Shown in pieces: positions 1 through 8,389 of a stretch of DNA of 40,444 nucleotides (positions within the stretch are counted from its first letter, which is position 1; each line of letters begins with the position of its first letter). Under the pieces are notes generated by a model that saw only the letters and a program-made list of their open reading frames with translations, was not told where the DNA came from and did no database searches. Origin of the DNA: Chara braunii (lineage: Eukaryota > Streptophyta > Charophyceae > Charales > Characeae); the NCBI GenBank assembly GCA_003427395.1, contig BFEA01000675.1, forward strand, positions 221,201 through 261,644, written 5' to 3'. The translations under genes and the position numbers were made by a program.

Positions 1-51
1 AGACGGCCAGGGTGACGAGGGTGATGGTGCCGGCAGCCATAGCCGAGGTGA

Positions 52-285
52 AGGGTTGACAGGGCATTGACCGGAGCGTTGACCAGAGGGTTGACCAGGG
101 GTTGACCGGGCATTGACCGGAGCGTTGACCAGAGGGTTGACCAAGGGTTGACCAGGCGTTGACCGAGGGTGTTGACCAAGTGTTGACTGGGGGTTGCCCG
201 CGTTGACTCGGCGTTGACCAAGGCGTTGACCGGGGCTGCTGACCAAGATTTTGACCAAGCTGGAGTTGGTGATATCTCGTTGACC
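52..285. repeat. Tandem array of TTGACC (W-box-like) cores
   Basis: TTGAC occurs 17 times in about 230 bp, 16 of them as TTGAC followed by C or T. Spacing is mostly 10-16 bp. A higher-order unit starting GGGCATTGACCGGAGCG is present twice, about 46 bp apart (near 62 and 108), so the array grew by unequal duplication. TTGAC[CT] is the established core of the plant WRKY W-box. Whether this array binds such factors is inference. It lies upstream of element 1 and may belong to its LTR or leader. Confidence 0.85.
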
Positions 286-1031
286 CCTCAGCCTATCCCC
301 TTACCCTGTGGATGTGCACTTACCCCACGGTACTGGCTGAGTTGTCTGTCTACTCTTTCTGCATTGAGTATCTTCTGTCTTAGGTGCTAGGACCCTGTGG
401 ATGAAGGATAGGGCCTTGCTGCCAAACCTACACGGGCTTAGTAGTACCAAAGCTCTACTCTGGCACTTGGAGACCTGGGCATGAGCGGCGAGCGCTCGTT
501 AAACAACTCGTCTAGCCCAATGACCGGTACTGTCCGGCAGGTCTACTGAGTTCAGTGTAGAGGGTCTGAACTTCGGGCTGTAGGCTGAAACGAGGGCCGT
601 CTTTAAGTGTTGAGGCTGGTTGAGCCACTCCCCTACCGGACCTATTACACCTGATGATCTGTGTCTGACGACTCGACTGTCCCGAGGGATACGAACCCCT
701 CCAAGGACCGGTACAGACCGGCGGGCTGCTCGGTGTGGCACAGTAGGCTGGAACGGCTGAGTTGTGGGCTGAAATCGCCAGGAAGAACCAAGCTGATCAC
801 GTCGTCCTGTCTGCGACGTTAAAGAATTATTGAGGAGTTACGGGCGATCTCCTTAAATGCCTCCAGATCAGCTTTTGGTTCAGTAGTGACAGCCTTAGAA
901 TAAGTCTTGGGTTAGTGACCTTAGTTGACAGGGTCTTACCCTGTGGTCCTTAGGAAGTCGGTCAGTAGGTTTGTGTCCGGGTAGGTCCAAGTGGTGAGGA
1001 GTGGGACCTTTGTCGTGCACCTGACACCACC
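286..1031 (+). other. Non-coding leader upstream of element 1 gag
   Basis: No supportable gene. Two diverged related segments start with ACCGGTAC near 522 and 708 and both run into a GGCTGAAA motif about 60-70 bp later, suggesting an old duplication of about 185 bp period. I found no direct match to the region after element 1 pol, so the 5' LTR is probably left of the window or too diverged. No clear tRNA primer-binding site was seen. Confidence 0.5.
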
Positions 1032-2858
1032 ATGGTAGACACCCGGCGCGGCACCTCCACTATGCCGTACACAAAGGAGGAGGAGGCGAAGATGGCCGCC
1101 ATCCTGCAGGAGAGAAAGGAGAAGAAGGAGGCCAAGAAGAAGGCCTTGAAGGAGGAGCAAGCAGCCAAATTGAAGAAGATGGAAGAAGAGATGGCCAGGG
1201 AGAAAGAGAGGTTAAAGAAGGAAGAAGAAGAGAAACTGAAGGCGGTGGATGAAGAAGAGGACGGTCCGCCACTGCAAAGGAGTAGTGGGCAGCCCAGTAG
1301 TAGTACCGGTGGAGANCTGGAGAAGAGGNTATCTGAATGGGTTGCNAACCTGACTGTGGGAGAAGAGGAAGAGGTTAGTATGTATATCCCGCAGGATCAG
1401 CAAGAAGCTGCCATGAAGGTTTGGGATGCAGAGAAAGACCCTCTTAAACGTCAAGCGTTGGAAGACGAGAAGAGGATAGAATGGAAATTAGCGGTGACGA
1501 GGGAGAAGAAGAGGAGAATTGACAAGGCAGCAGAGGCAGCAGAGGCCTTAGGGGAAGTGAAGAAGATAGAGGCGCAATTAGCCGCCCAGCCCGATCTCCC
1601 GAATCAGATGCGAGTCATAGCTCGGAGCGTCGCATGCCTGGCACGGGTTCAGGCATACCAATATGACTTTAGCAGAAGTCAGGACATAGTTGTGCGCTCG
1701 ATACGGTTGGGCTTCCGAGACTTTGCTCGTGAACTGGTTGGCGTCGTTCGAGCCGAGGTAGGTCACCGCCTCGACAAGACTGAGCGGTTCTGCGCTGGCG
1801 CCATTGAAGGCGTCAAGGCGGCAACTCCCAAGGAGGAGGAAGCACGTCCTCCTCGCCGGGAGCCTGTCAAAGTCAAGTTCCCCGATTCCTACAGTGGGAA
1901 GAGGGAGGAAAACTTTGACAATTGGGAGGCCAACGTTAAGACCTATGTGCACTTGCAACAGGTCTCCCCAGATCAGCAAGTCCTAATTGCTATCCACGCG
2001 CTGAGAGATGAGGCCGCCAGTTTTGCAAGGTCCCTAGTTCGCGCTGCCAACTGTAGTGATGATCCCNTTNCGTACTCCTCATTTACGTCCCTNACCGAAT
2101 TNCTGAAGTTGCTGCGCGAGCNATTTGCTGATGTCGCTCGCAGTGTCAAGGCCTCAGACAAGCTCCGAACCATCCATTCTCGTAAATGGAAGAGTGTCAG
2201 GGCACTCAAGGGTACAATGGATGAGTTGGTGGCCGTCCCTGACCATGGGGTCANAGAGGGCCAGTTGGTCAACCTCTTTTACCGGGCTATGCCCGAAGCC
2301 TTTCGAGGGCAGTTCTTCGCGAAGAGAGAAGACCCTGCCACCACTTACGATTCCCTTAGTCGTGAGGTGGTGGCTTTTGAAGCAAAGTCAGCGTCCCTGT
2401 CTACCTTCTGGCATAAGGATTTGGACAAGGGAAAGCAATGGAAAGACCGCACTATCTCAGGGCAGGTAAAGGCCAAGGATAGCCTTGTCTTGACTTTAGA
2501 TGAGGGTAGTGTGGATGAGATTCCCTACGATCAAATTGAGTGGGGGCTAGAGGAGGCAGACATCGGTGTGGGCCAGGGGAGATCCTACGCTGCTGTCGCA
2601 GTCGGAGGGAGGCCGCAAGGAGGAAGAGGCCAGGGCCAAGGGGGCCGGGCCTCAGGGAGCCGGTTTCAGGGCGATCAGGGGGTTGGCGGCAGAGGAGGAA
2701 ACCGCCAAGCGGGAGGCAGGGGTCAAGGTCCCTCGCAAAACCGTCCTAGGAATAGGTCTCCCTATAGAATAGGAGGATGGCACCNAGGGCTACCTCAGGG
2801 TACGCCTTGGGAATCTTTGGGTCTGGACCAGGACTTATGGCAAAAACGATTGGACTAG
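1032..2858 (+). CDS. gag: Gag polyprotein, element 1
   Basis: A 608-residue frame that begins at an ATG in a strong context (CACCACCATGG). Residues about 15-80 are a highly charged K/E-rich coiled coil (EEEAKMAAIL, KKEAKKKALK). A second charged segment lies near residues 140-180. Residues about 280-460 resemble the capsid region of Ty3/Gypsy Gag (KFPDSYSGKREENFDNW, then LFYRAMPEAF). The C-terminus, about 520-590, is G/R/Q-rich, as expected for an RNA-binding tail. Nine ambiguous bases fall inside the frame. It stops at TAG 2856-2858, just before a CCHC knuckle encoded in the same frame, so the stop is either a suppressible codon or a disabling mutation. Confidence 0.9.
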   Translation: MVDTRRGTSTMPYTKEEEAKMAAILQERKEKKEAKKKALKEEQAAKLKKMEEEMAREKERLKKEEEEKLKAVDEEEDGPPLQRSSGQPSSSTGGXLEKRXSEWVXNLTVGEEEEVSMYIPQDQQEAAMKVWDAEKDPLKRQALEDEKRIEWKLAVTREKKRRIDKAAEAAEALGEVKKIEAQLAAQPDLPNQMRVIARSVACLARVQAYQYDFSRSQDIVVRSIRLGFRDFARELVGVVRAEVGHRLDKTERFCAGAIEGVKAATPKEEEARPPRREPVKVKFPDSYSGKREENFDNWEANVKTYVHLQQVSPDQQVLIAIHALRDEAASFARSLVRAANCSDDPXXYSSFTSXTEXLKLLREXFADVARSVKASDKLRTIHSRKWKSVRALKGTMDELVAVPDHGVXEGQLVNLFYRAMPEAFRGQFFAKREDPATTYDSLSREVVAFEAKSASLSTFWHKDLDKGKQWKDRTISGQVKAKDSLVLTLDEGSVDEIPYDQIEWGLEEADIGVGQGRSYAAVAVGGRPQGGRGQGQGGRASGSRFQGDQGVGGRGGNRQAGGRGQGPSQNRPRNRSPYRIGGWHXGLPQGTPWESLGLDQDLWQKRLD

Positions 2859-2963
2859 GGTCAGTGCATTTTCTGCGGTGACCCGGGCCATATCATCAAA
2901 TATTGTCCCACGTATAGAGAGACCCGAACGGCTGCCCAAGGGCCAAAAGGCAGCCGCCGGTAG
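2859..2963 (+). pseudogene. CCHC zinc knuckle in frame after the gag TAG
   Basis: Reading on in the gag frame after TAG 2856-2858 gives CIFCGDPGHIIKYC (from 2865), a perfect C-X2-C-X4-H-X4-C nucleocapsid knuckle. The next in-frame stop is TAG 2961-2963. Retroelement Gags normally carry this knuckle in the same polypeptide, so its separation by one amber codon is notable. Either readthrough produces a knuckle-containing form, or this copy carries one nonsense mutation. Confidence 0.85.
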
Positions 2964-3214
2964 GGGTAGCAACTGCCCCTACCACTAGGCCATGTGGGGA
3001 AAATAGCGCTAGCCGGCAGGAGACTCCCACACCACATGTGCCTATGGCAGAGGTTGCAGGCCGGTGTCTAGACAACTGTCCTGAAACTGCTTGTGTTAGA
3101 GTTTCGCTAGACACCTCCCTCACAGGCGTGGCCGAAGANTTGAAGGAGAGGATGCCCGCTTGGGCCAAGATGAAGAAGGAGAACAAAGGGCAGCTTATAT
3201 TACTAGATACATAA

Positions 3215-5164
3215 ATNTTTAGAAGTAGAGTAGGGGCCCTAGTAGACTCAGGGGCCACTCGCAGCTATATTAGTAGGAAAGCGCTGCAGAAGTTAAGGCT
3301 GGGACTTAAGGCCCAGAAACTGACAGACCCCATAGTTAGTATCCTCGCGGACAATCGTACTATGATTGTAGAGGATTACGTAGAGGGAGTCCATGCGTAT
3401 TTCCGCCTAGAGAAAGATGGGAAAGTGGAGAAGGTCCTCCACTTTTTGACTCTCCTCGTAGAGGACAGCCTCCCATTTGACATTGTCCTGGGAATGGATT
3501 GGGGAGAGGCAGCCAGGGTCACGCTCCATTTGAAGGAGCACGAGTGTAGGCTCCCTAGTTCGTCAGGCGAGGCCAAGACTGCCCGCCTGTTCCATGTGTC
3601 AGGGGTAGAGAATTTCTTGGCGCACTGCTGCCTTAGTGCCCCCGTGTTCGCCAGACTGGTGAAGAAGGAGGGATTGGAGGAACAGGTCTTTGTTGCCTAT
3701 GTTAGGCCAGTGACTGACCCTACGGAGGAGAAGCCGATGGACCCCGCGATTGCCAGGCTGCTGGAAGAGCTTAAGGATTTGACTGAGCCGCCGACAGGCA
3801 CGGTGCCGCGGCCCATCCAGCACCTTATTGAGATAGAGCCTGGCAGTAGAACTCCTAAGGGTGCGGTGTATAGGATGTCCCNGCGGGAGTTAGAGGAGCT
3901 TCACAAGCAATTAGACGAGCTCCTTGAGAAGGGTTGGATTCGACCCAGTTCGTCTCCCTTCGGAGCGCCTGTTCTCTTTGTCCCTAAGAAAGAGGGAGAG
4001 TTAAGGATGTGTTTAGACTATAGGGGTCTGAATGCTATCACAATAAAGAATGTTGAGCCACTGCCTAGGATACACGATCTCTTAGATCGAGTGCAGGGGG
4101 CGAAGTATTTTTCCAAGATAGATTTGAAGTCTGGATATCATAAGATAGAGGTGCATCCTGATGATCAGTATAAGACAGCCTTCCGGACTAGGTACGGGCA
4201 TTATGAGTTTATAGTCATGCCCTTTGGACTAACCAATGCGCCAGCTACGTTCCAGCGCTGCATGAACGATTTGTTTAGGCCGTGGTTAGACATATTTGTT
4301 GTAGTTTACCTAGATGACATCCTGATGTTTAGCCGGACTCTTGAAGAGCATCAGGGTCATCTCAGGCAGGTCTTGGAGAAGTTGAGGGAAGCTAACTTCA
4401 AGATCAATGCAAAGAAGTGCGATTGGGCAAAGACCCAAGTTCTGTACCTAGGCCACGTCTTAGACGGAGACGGCGTTAAACCTAAAGATGGCAAGATCAC
4501 AACAATTAGAGATTGGCCCACGCCACGTACGCTGACAGAGTTGCGCTCGTTCCTGGGACTAGCTAACTACTATAGGAAGTTCGTGCGAAACTTCTCCACC
4601 ATCGCTGCGCCCCTTCGCAGATTGCTGAGAAAAGAGACAATCTGTAAGTGGCACAAGGACTGCACGTCTGCCATGAAGAAGCTAAAGCAGGCATTGATAG
4701 AGTATCCAGTCCTTAAGGTCGCCGATCCGTCCTTGCCTTTTGTCGTTACTACGGATGCTAGCCAGTACGACATAGGCGCAGTGTTACAGCAAGACGATGG
4801 CAATGGNTATAGACCCNTAGAGTTCATGTCCGCCAGNATGCCTTCAGAGAAGGTCGCGACATCTACCTATGANAGGGAACTCTACGCTCTCAGGCAAGCC
4901 TTAGACCATTGGAAGCACTACTTGCTTGGGAGGCAATTCAAAGTCTATTCTGACCATGAGACATTACGATGGTTAAAGACGCAGGCCAAGATGACACCTA
5001 AGCTTACTAGGTGGGCCGCAGAGATAGATCAGTATGACTTTGAGCTCAAGCCTGTCAAAGGGAAGTACAACGTAGTCGCGGATGCTCTGAGTAGGAGAGC
5101 GGATTACTTTGGGGCAATAGTACATTACCTCGATATAGTGAAGGACCTGCAGCAGAGGGTTTGA
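3215..5164 (+). CDS. pol: Pol part 1: aspartic protease, reverse transcriptase, RNase H
   Basis: The frame opens after TAA 3212-3214 and runs to TGA 5162-5164. The first ATG is at 3362, but the protease active site [14 protein letters not shown] (GAC at 3245) lies upstream of it. The protein must therefore be made by frameshifting, readthrough or cleavage, as is usual in Ty3/Gypsy elements. The protease end is marked by FDIVLGMDW near 3480. RT spans about 3880-4480 with [40 protein letters not shown] and the catalytic YLDD at 4307-4318. RNase H spans about 4735-5100 with TTDAS, RELYAL, YSDHE and VADALSRR. The terminal TGA interrupts an otherwise continuous frame into integrase. Five ambiguous bases occur inside. 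Confidence 0.93.
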   Translation, partial: XFRSRVGALVDSGATRSYISRKALQKLRLGLKAQKLTDPIVSILADNRTMIVEDYVEGVHAYFRLEKDGKVEKVLHFLTLLVEDSLPFDIVLGMDWGEAARVTLHLKEHECRLPSSSGEAKTARLFHVSGVENFLAHCCLSAPVFARLVKKEGLEEQVFVAYVRPVTDPTEEKPMDPAIARLLEELKDLTEPPTGTVPRPIQHLIEIEPGSRTPKGAVYRMSXRELEELHKQLDELLEKGWIRPSSSPFGAPVLFVPKKEGELRMCLDYRGLNAITIKNVEPLPRIHDLLDRVQGAKYFSKIDLKSGYHKIEVHPDDQYKTAFRTRYGHYEFIVMPFGLTNAPATFQRCMNDLFRPWLDIFVVVYLDDILMFSRTLEEHQGHLRQVLEKLREANFKINAKKCDWAKTQVLYLGHVLDGDGVKPKDGKITTIRDWPTPRTLTELRSFLGLANYYRKFVRNFSTIAAPLRRLLRKETICKWHKDCTSAMKKLKQALIEYPVLKVADPSLPFVVTTDASQYDIGAVLQQDDGNXYRPXEFMSAXMPSEKVATSTYXRELYALRQALDHWKHYLLGRQFKVYSDHETLRWLKTQAKMTPKLTRWAAEIDQYDFELKPVKGKYNVVADALSRRADYFGAIVHYLDIVKDLQQRV

Positions 5165-5458
5165 GAAGCTTACGCGCAGGACCCTATCTATAGTGAGCTC
5201 CTTAAGAAAGTCAAGGAGGCCCCAGAGACTGAACCGAATTACCGCACTACCGAAGGGTTGCTTTTTGAGAAGACTAATGTGTCCGACCACCTGTGCATCC
5301 CCAATAGCGAAGAGATTCGTAGTCTGATTCTGGGCGAATGCCATGACACAGAGGGTTATTTTGGTTGGCAGAAGACTTTAGCCAATCTGATGCGCGCGTA
5401 TACCTGGCCAGGGATGAAGAATGACTACGTAGAGTATGTTCGCAGTTGTAAAGTCTAA
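5165..5458 (+). pseudogene. Integrase N-terminal zinc domain, element 1 (between two stops)
   Basis: Same frame as the upstream pol, after TGA 5162-5164. It encodes the integrase N-terminal HHCC region: a first histidine near ECHDTEGYFGWQKT, then TWPGMKNDYVEYVRSCKV, then TAA 5456-5458. Family members usually read H-x(3-4)-GHFG and C-K-x-C here. In this copy the second histidine is tyrosine (GYFG) and the second cysteine codon is the TAA itself, so zinc binding should be lost even if both stops were read through. Confidence 0.85.
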
Positions 5459-6379
5459 CAACGTAACAAGACATCTACGCGTTCTCCCTTAGGTCTTCTC
5501 AGACCCTTGCCCATTCCGGATCAACCGGGAGACTCGGTGTCCATAGACTTCATGGACACTCATGTCAAAAGCAGTCATGGCAAGAGCCAGGTCATGGTCA
5601 TCGTTAACCGCTTTAGCAAGTACGCAGTTTTTGTTCCTTTGCCTTCAGAGGCGCGTACTGATTTAGTCATACAGAGGTTCTTTGACTGTTGGATTAGTGA
5701 GAATGGAATCCCGCTGTCAATAGTTAGTGATAGAGATAGTCGTTTCACCAGCCAGAACTGGCAAGAACTCATGGGAGTGTATGGATCCAAGTTGTTGATG
5801 TCGTCCGGTCGTCATCCAGAGACTAACGGTCAGACAGAGCAAATGAACAAGATCCTACAGCAAGTTCTGCGCATGTACATTAGGCCAGATCAGATTAACT
5901 GGGATGAGATGTTGCCCAAACTAGCTAGTGCGTACAATAAAAGCGTGCATTTGTCTACCTGCCGCACTCCCAACGAACTGCACAAGTCCTTTCGACCGCG
6001 CAGACCGTTTGAGGGACTCAACCGAGATCAGATTCACAGATTGCCGCCCGGGACCAGGGAGTTTGCTGTACAACACGAAAAAGAACTAGCTAGTATTGTA
6101 GAAAACCTCAGGAAAGCCCAGCATAGTATGATAGAGCAAGCGAACAAACATTGTCGCCCTTCACAGTTTCAAGTAGGCGACTTAGTCTGGGTTAGTTCTA
6201 AAGAGTTTGCACCTGAGGAGAACATCTCGCAGAAGTTATTGCCCACGTATAGAGGGCCATGGCCTGTCCTGGAAGTCAAGGGCGGCGAAGATGGACCGTC
6301 CTATAATAGAACTCCCAGCACACCTCCACACGTACCCAGTTTTCCACGCATCGAAGCTGCTACCTTGTCAGATAAGTGA
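5459..6379 (+). CDS. Integrase catalytic core and C-terminal part, element 1
   Basis: Continues the pol frame after TAA 5456-5458; the first ATG is at 5507. The DD35E core is complete: Asp in VSIDFMD (5546), Asp in IVSDRDSRF (5729) and Glu in NGQTEQMN (5837). The last two are 36 codons apart, exactly D-X35-E. The downstream GPF/GPY-like region includes KLLPTYRGPWPVLE near 6235. The frame is lost around 6290-6310, after GEDGPSYN. The remaining residues to TGA 6377-6379 are out of frame and not homologous. Core residues being intact implies recent function or gene conversion. Confidence 0.9.
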   Translation, partial: QRNKTSTRSPLGLLRPLPIPDQPGDSVSIDFMDTHVKSSHGKSQVMVIVNRFSKYAVFVPLPSEARTDLVIQRFFDCWISENGIPLSIVSDRDSRFTSQNWQELMGVYGSKLLMSSGRHPETNGQTEQMNKILQQVLRMYIRPDQINWDEMLPKLASAYNKSVHLSTCRTPNELHKSFRPRRPFEGLNRDQIHRLPPGTREFAVQHEKELASIVENLRKAQHSMIEQANKHCRPSQFQVGDLVWVSSKEFAPEENISQKLLPTYRGPWPVLEVKGGEDGPSYNRTPSTPPHVPSFPRIEAATLSDK

Positions 6380-6632
6380 TCAGTTTCCATCCCGTAGATC
6401 GATGATCCCAACGGATATGGATGGAAAATACGATATAGATGGTATAGTGGCTGAAGATGTTTTCAGAACTGGAGGTAGGGGTCGTCCGCAGAAACAGTAC
6501 AAGGTTCATTTCAGTTATCAAGAACCGGAAGACGACCGCTGGTTTACAAGATTTGAACTTCTAGAGACAGCTCCCGATATAGCCCGGGCCTATGAGAGAC
6601 AGCAGAAGGGTAAAGGTCTTGCCTTGGACTGA
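6295..6632 (+). pseudogene. Integrase tail and chromodomain, element 1 (shifted frame)
   Basis: After a frameshift near 6300 the reading moves to the next frame and restores the expected tail: HTYPVFHASKLLP, then DIDGIVAEDVF, GGRGRPQKQYKVHF and DDRWFTRFELLETAPDIA, stopping at TGA 6630-6632. The layout matches a chromodomain (a three-strand fold whose KYLVKW-type strand is here QYKVHF, then an aromatic helix). Chromodomains on chromovirus integrases are known to direct insertion toward modified chromatin. Element 2 carries the same GGRGRPQKQYKV motif, so the two elements are related. Confidence 0.85.
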
Positions 6633-7167
6633 AATTTTCTCGGAGGACCTCGAATTTAGGCCGGCGGGAGTGAAACGGTATTCACCAGTTCGCAGTAGCG
6701 AATGCAGATCCCAGGGCTTTATCCCTAGTTACCCATCTTATCTGTGTACAGTATGTATGTCAACCTGTAGACTTGAACCCGCGACCTGTAGGACCGCCAG
6801 TGGTAGGCAGGGTTTCGTAGGTCACAGGGTAGAAGGGAATCGAATTGTAGACCTGTAGAGTAGGAGTCTAGACAGTTCCGAAGTCGTAGCTGTAGGATGC
6901 CTGAAGAGTCAAGGTCGTAGCTGCTACTTACCTGAAAGGGCAAAGTCGTAGCTGCTACAGCACCGAAAGGTCAAGTTCGAGACTTCTAGAAGTGGCCTTT
7001 CGGAGTTGGCCTGTGTTCAGCAGAGGCAAGTGGTCAAGTGGTGGTAGTCCACCTAGCCCAGTCAGCAGTCCCAGTCAGTCAGTCTGGTCCTGTTCAGCAA
7101 GTACCGTCTGGGACTGTGTGCACATCGTGGGACAAGGGATACAGGGCAGACCAACGCAACGCAGAAG

Positions 7168-7174
7168 TATAAAT
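7168..7174 (+). promoter_or_regulatory. TATA-like box in the putative 3' LTR of element 1
   Basis: TATAAAT lies about 430 bp before an AATAAA hexamer (7598-7603), on the same strand as the element. The combination fits an LTR with U3 promoter, R and polyadenylation signal. Position and motif are seen; function is inference. Confidence 0.4.
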
Positions 7175-7597
7175 CAAGAGGCTGCGCCCAGCCATTGGGT
7201 CATTCCTGCGGATGCCATGTGGAAGCGCTGCCACAGCAGCTTGTGCGAGGAGGTCTGCAGTGCGCCCGAAGACGAAGAGGGCAGTGAAGTGTAGTGTAGC
7301 GATAGGATAGTGCCAGCCATAACTGCCATAGCTATAGTAGCGTGTGTGTGTGTGTGTGTGTTGCGTGTAGAGTGTTGCGTGTGGGACATCCAGGGTGATC
7401 CAGAGTGCGAACAGTGAGTTGTGTGGGCGCTCAGTCGCTATAGCCAGTTGAAGAGAACTCCTACCTGGTTACGATATTTTGAGTACTGTGTGGGCGCATG
7501 TCACCAGTTTGTTGTTTCGCTGTTTGCATGCATGACAAGTGTGAAGAAGTCGAGTCTGATTGCAATACAATCAGGGAGGACTCAGAGAACAGCTCCA

Positions 7598-7603
7598 AAT
7601 AAA
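7598..7603 (+). terminator. Candidate polyadenylation signal AATAAA
   Basis: AATAAA follows the TATA-like box on the same strand in the putative 3' LTR of element 1. It is a common hexamer, so context is the only support. Confidence 0.35.
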
Positions 7604-7889
7604 CAACGCAACAAGCCGTCAAACAGAATCAGTGCCTTGGTATCTGGTTTGAGGGATTCCCCCCCTGTGTGCATGGGCAGAGCACCCAACAGTCTTGACA
7701 GGGGTTGAAGCGAGGCGGAACTCGTAATAAGAATCCGAACCAGCTCAGGGCCTGGTGCACCTTCCCACCAATGAACTCGAGTCCTGCTATTAAAAAAAAA
7801 AAAAAAAACAGACATATTCTTCGACCTTTTCCAAGAATGAAAGAAGCAATCCACGACAGGAAGGTGGGTTCAGAACAAATTCAAAGCTT

Positions 7890-8389
7890 TCTAATGAACC
7901 CAGCCTGGCAGATACTCATCATACGTCAAACCACACGTAGTCTCAGATCTGCACAAAGTCTCCAGCTAAGTGATATCTGAAACAGTATCTCGTTACTAAT
8001 AGACGAAGAGAGTGGAGGGAGGATAGACAAGGGAGAAGGTGGAAGAAGTAATCAAAGACCACACGATAATAGCCCAACCAATCCCTCTCCTTCTTCGGGC
8101 TTCTTCTCCCTCCATGTCCTAAGTTCTGATCCCATAGAAGTGCCACATGGCACTCTTATCTCATGAAGACAATGAATACAACAGCAGAATATAGTAATGA
8201 CGTCAACCTCACGTGAATACCCGATCCCACTCATCCACAGATCCCGATCTTCCTCCTTGTTGCAACCCGTCACCTCATTTAGATAGCGTGGCCAATGCCA
8301 CGTCAACAGAAACATGTGGCATGCATCACATCATCAATGAAGATAGGGGCAGTGCCACGTCAACAATGCAACATAGATGGATGGCAGCG
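7890..8389 (-). repeat. Left LTR of element 2, outer piece
   Basis: Matches 20780-21301 of the right LTR from TCTAATGAACCCAG through GATGGCAGCG. The start reads TC where the right LTR reads TG, a point change in the terminal dinucleotide. A segment of about 25 bp in the right LTR near 21010-21035 is missing here. The match ends abruptly at 8389, where the nested insertion begins. Confidence 0.93.

Larger units (their letters stand above)
1032..6632 (+). mobile_element. Element 1: Ty3/Gypsy chromovirus, coding core
   Basis: The order is Gag with a CCHC knuckle, aspartic protease, reverse transcriptase, RNase H, integrase, chromodomain. This is the Ty3/Gypsy order, and the terminal chromodomain places it among chromoviruses. 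Gag is in frame 0 (start 1032). All of pol from 3215 to about 6300 is in one different frame, interrupted only by TGA at 5162 and TAA at 5456, and it then shifts frame into the chromodomain. Catalytic motifs are preserved, so the element looks recently active but now defective, or is a consensus of several near-identical copies. LTR boundaries were not determined. The 3' LTR should lie between about 6640 and 7790. Confidence 0.93.
6633..7889 (+). other. Putative 3' LTR region of element 1 and flank
   Basis: No gene. The stretch follows pol directly. It has a purine-rich run (about 6829-6840) before a TGTAGACC, a TATA-like box, a (GT)n tract at 7341-7361 and an AATAAA, the order expected of an LTR promoter followed by a polyadenylation signal. 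Repeated GTCGTAGCTG motifs occur at about 6884, 6916 and 6947. A run of 17 A lies at 7792-7808, with no target duplication seen. LTR ends could not be fixed because no second copy is in the window. The flank ends with AGCTT (7885-7889), next to element 2. Confidence 0.5.

Noticed and set aside
52-285. CRISPR-like regular repeats
   Set aside because: Units are short, variable and have no unique spacers of constant length. The context is eukaryotic. It is a minisatellite of TTGACC cores.
6765-6800. Inverted tRNA T-arm (TTGAACCCGCGACC)
   Set aside because: An isolated match of about 15 bases with no cloverleaf around it.
7792-7808. A17 run as the tail of a retroposon
   Set aside because: No flanking target duplication found, unlike the A15 tail at 36777-36791.
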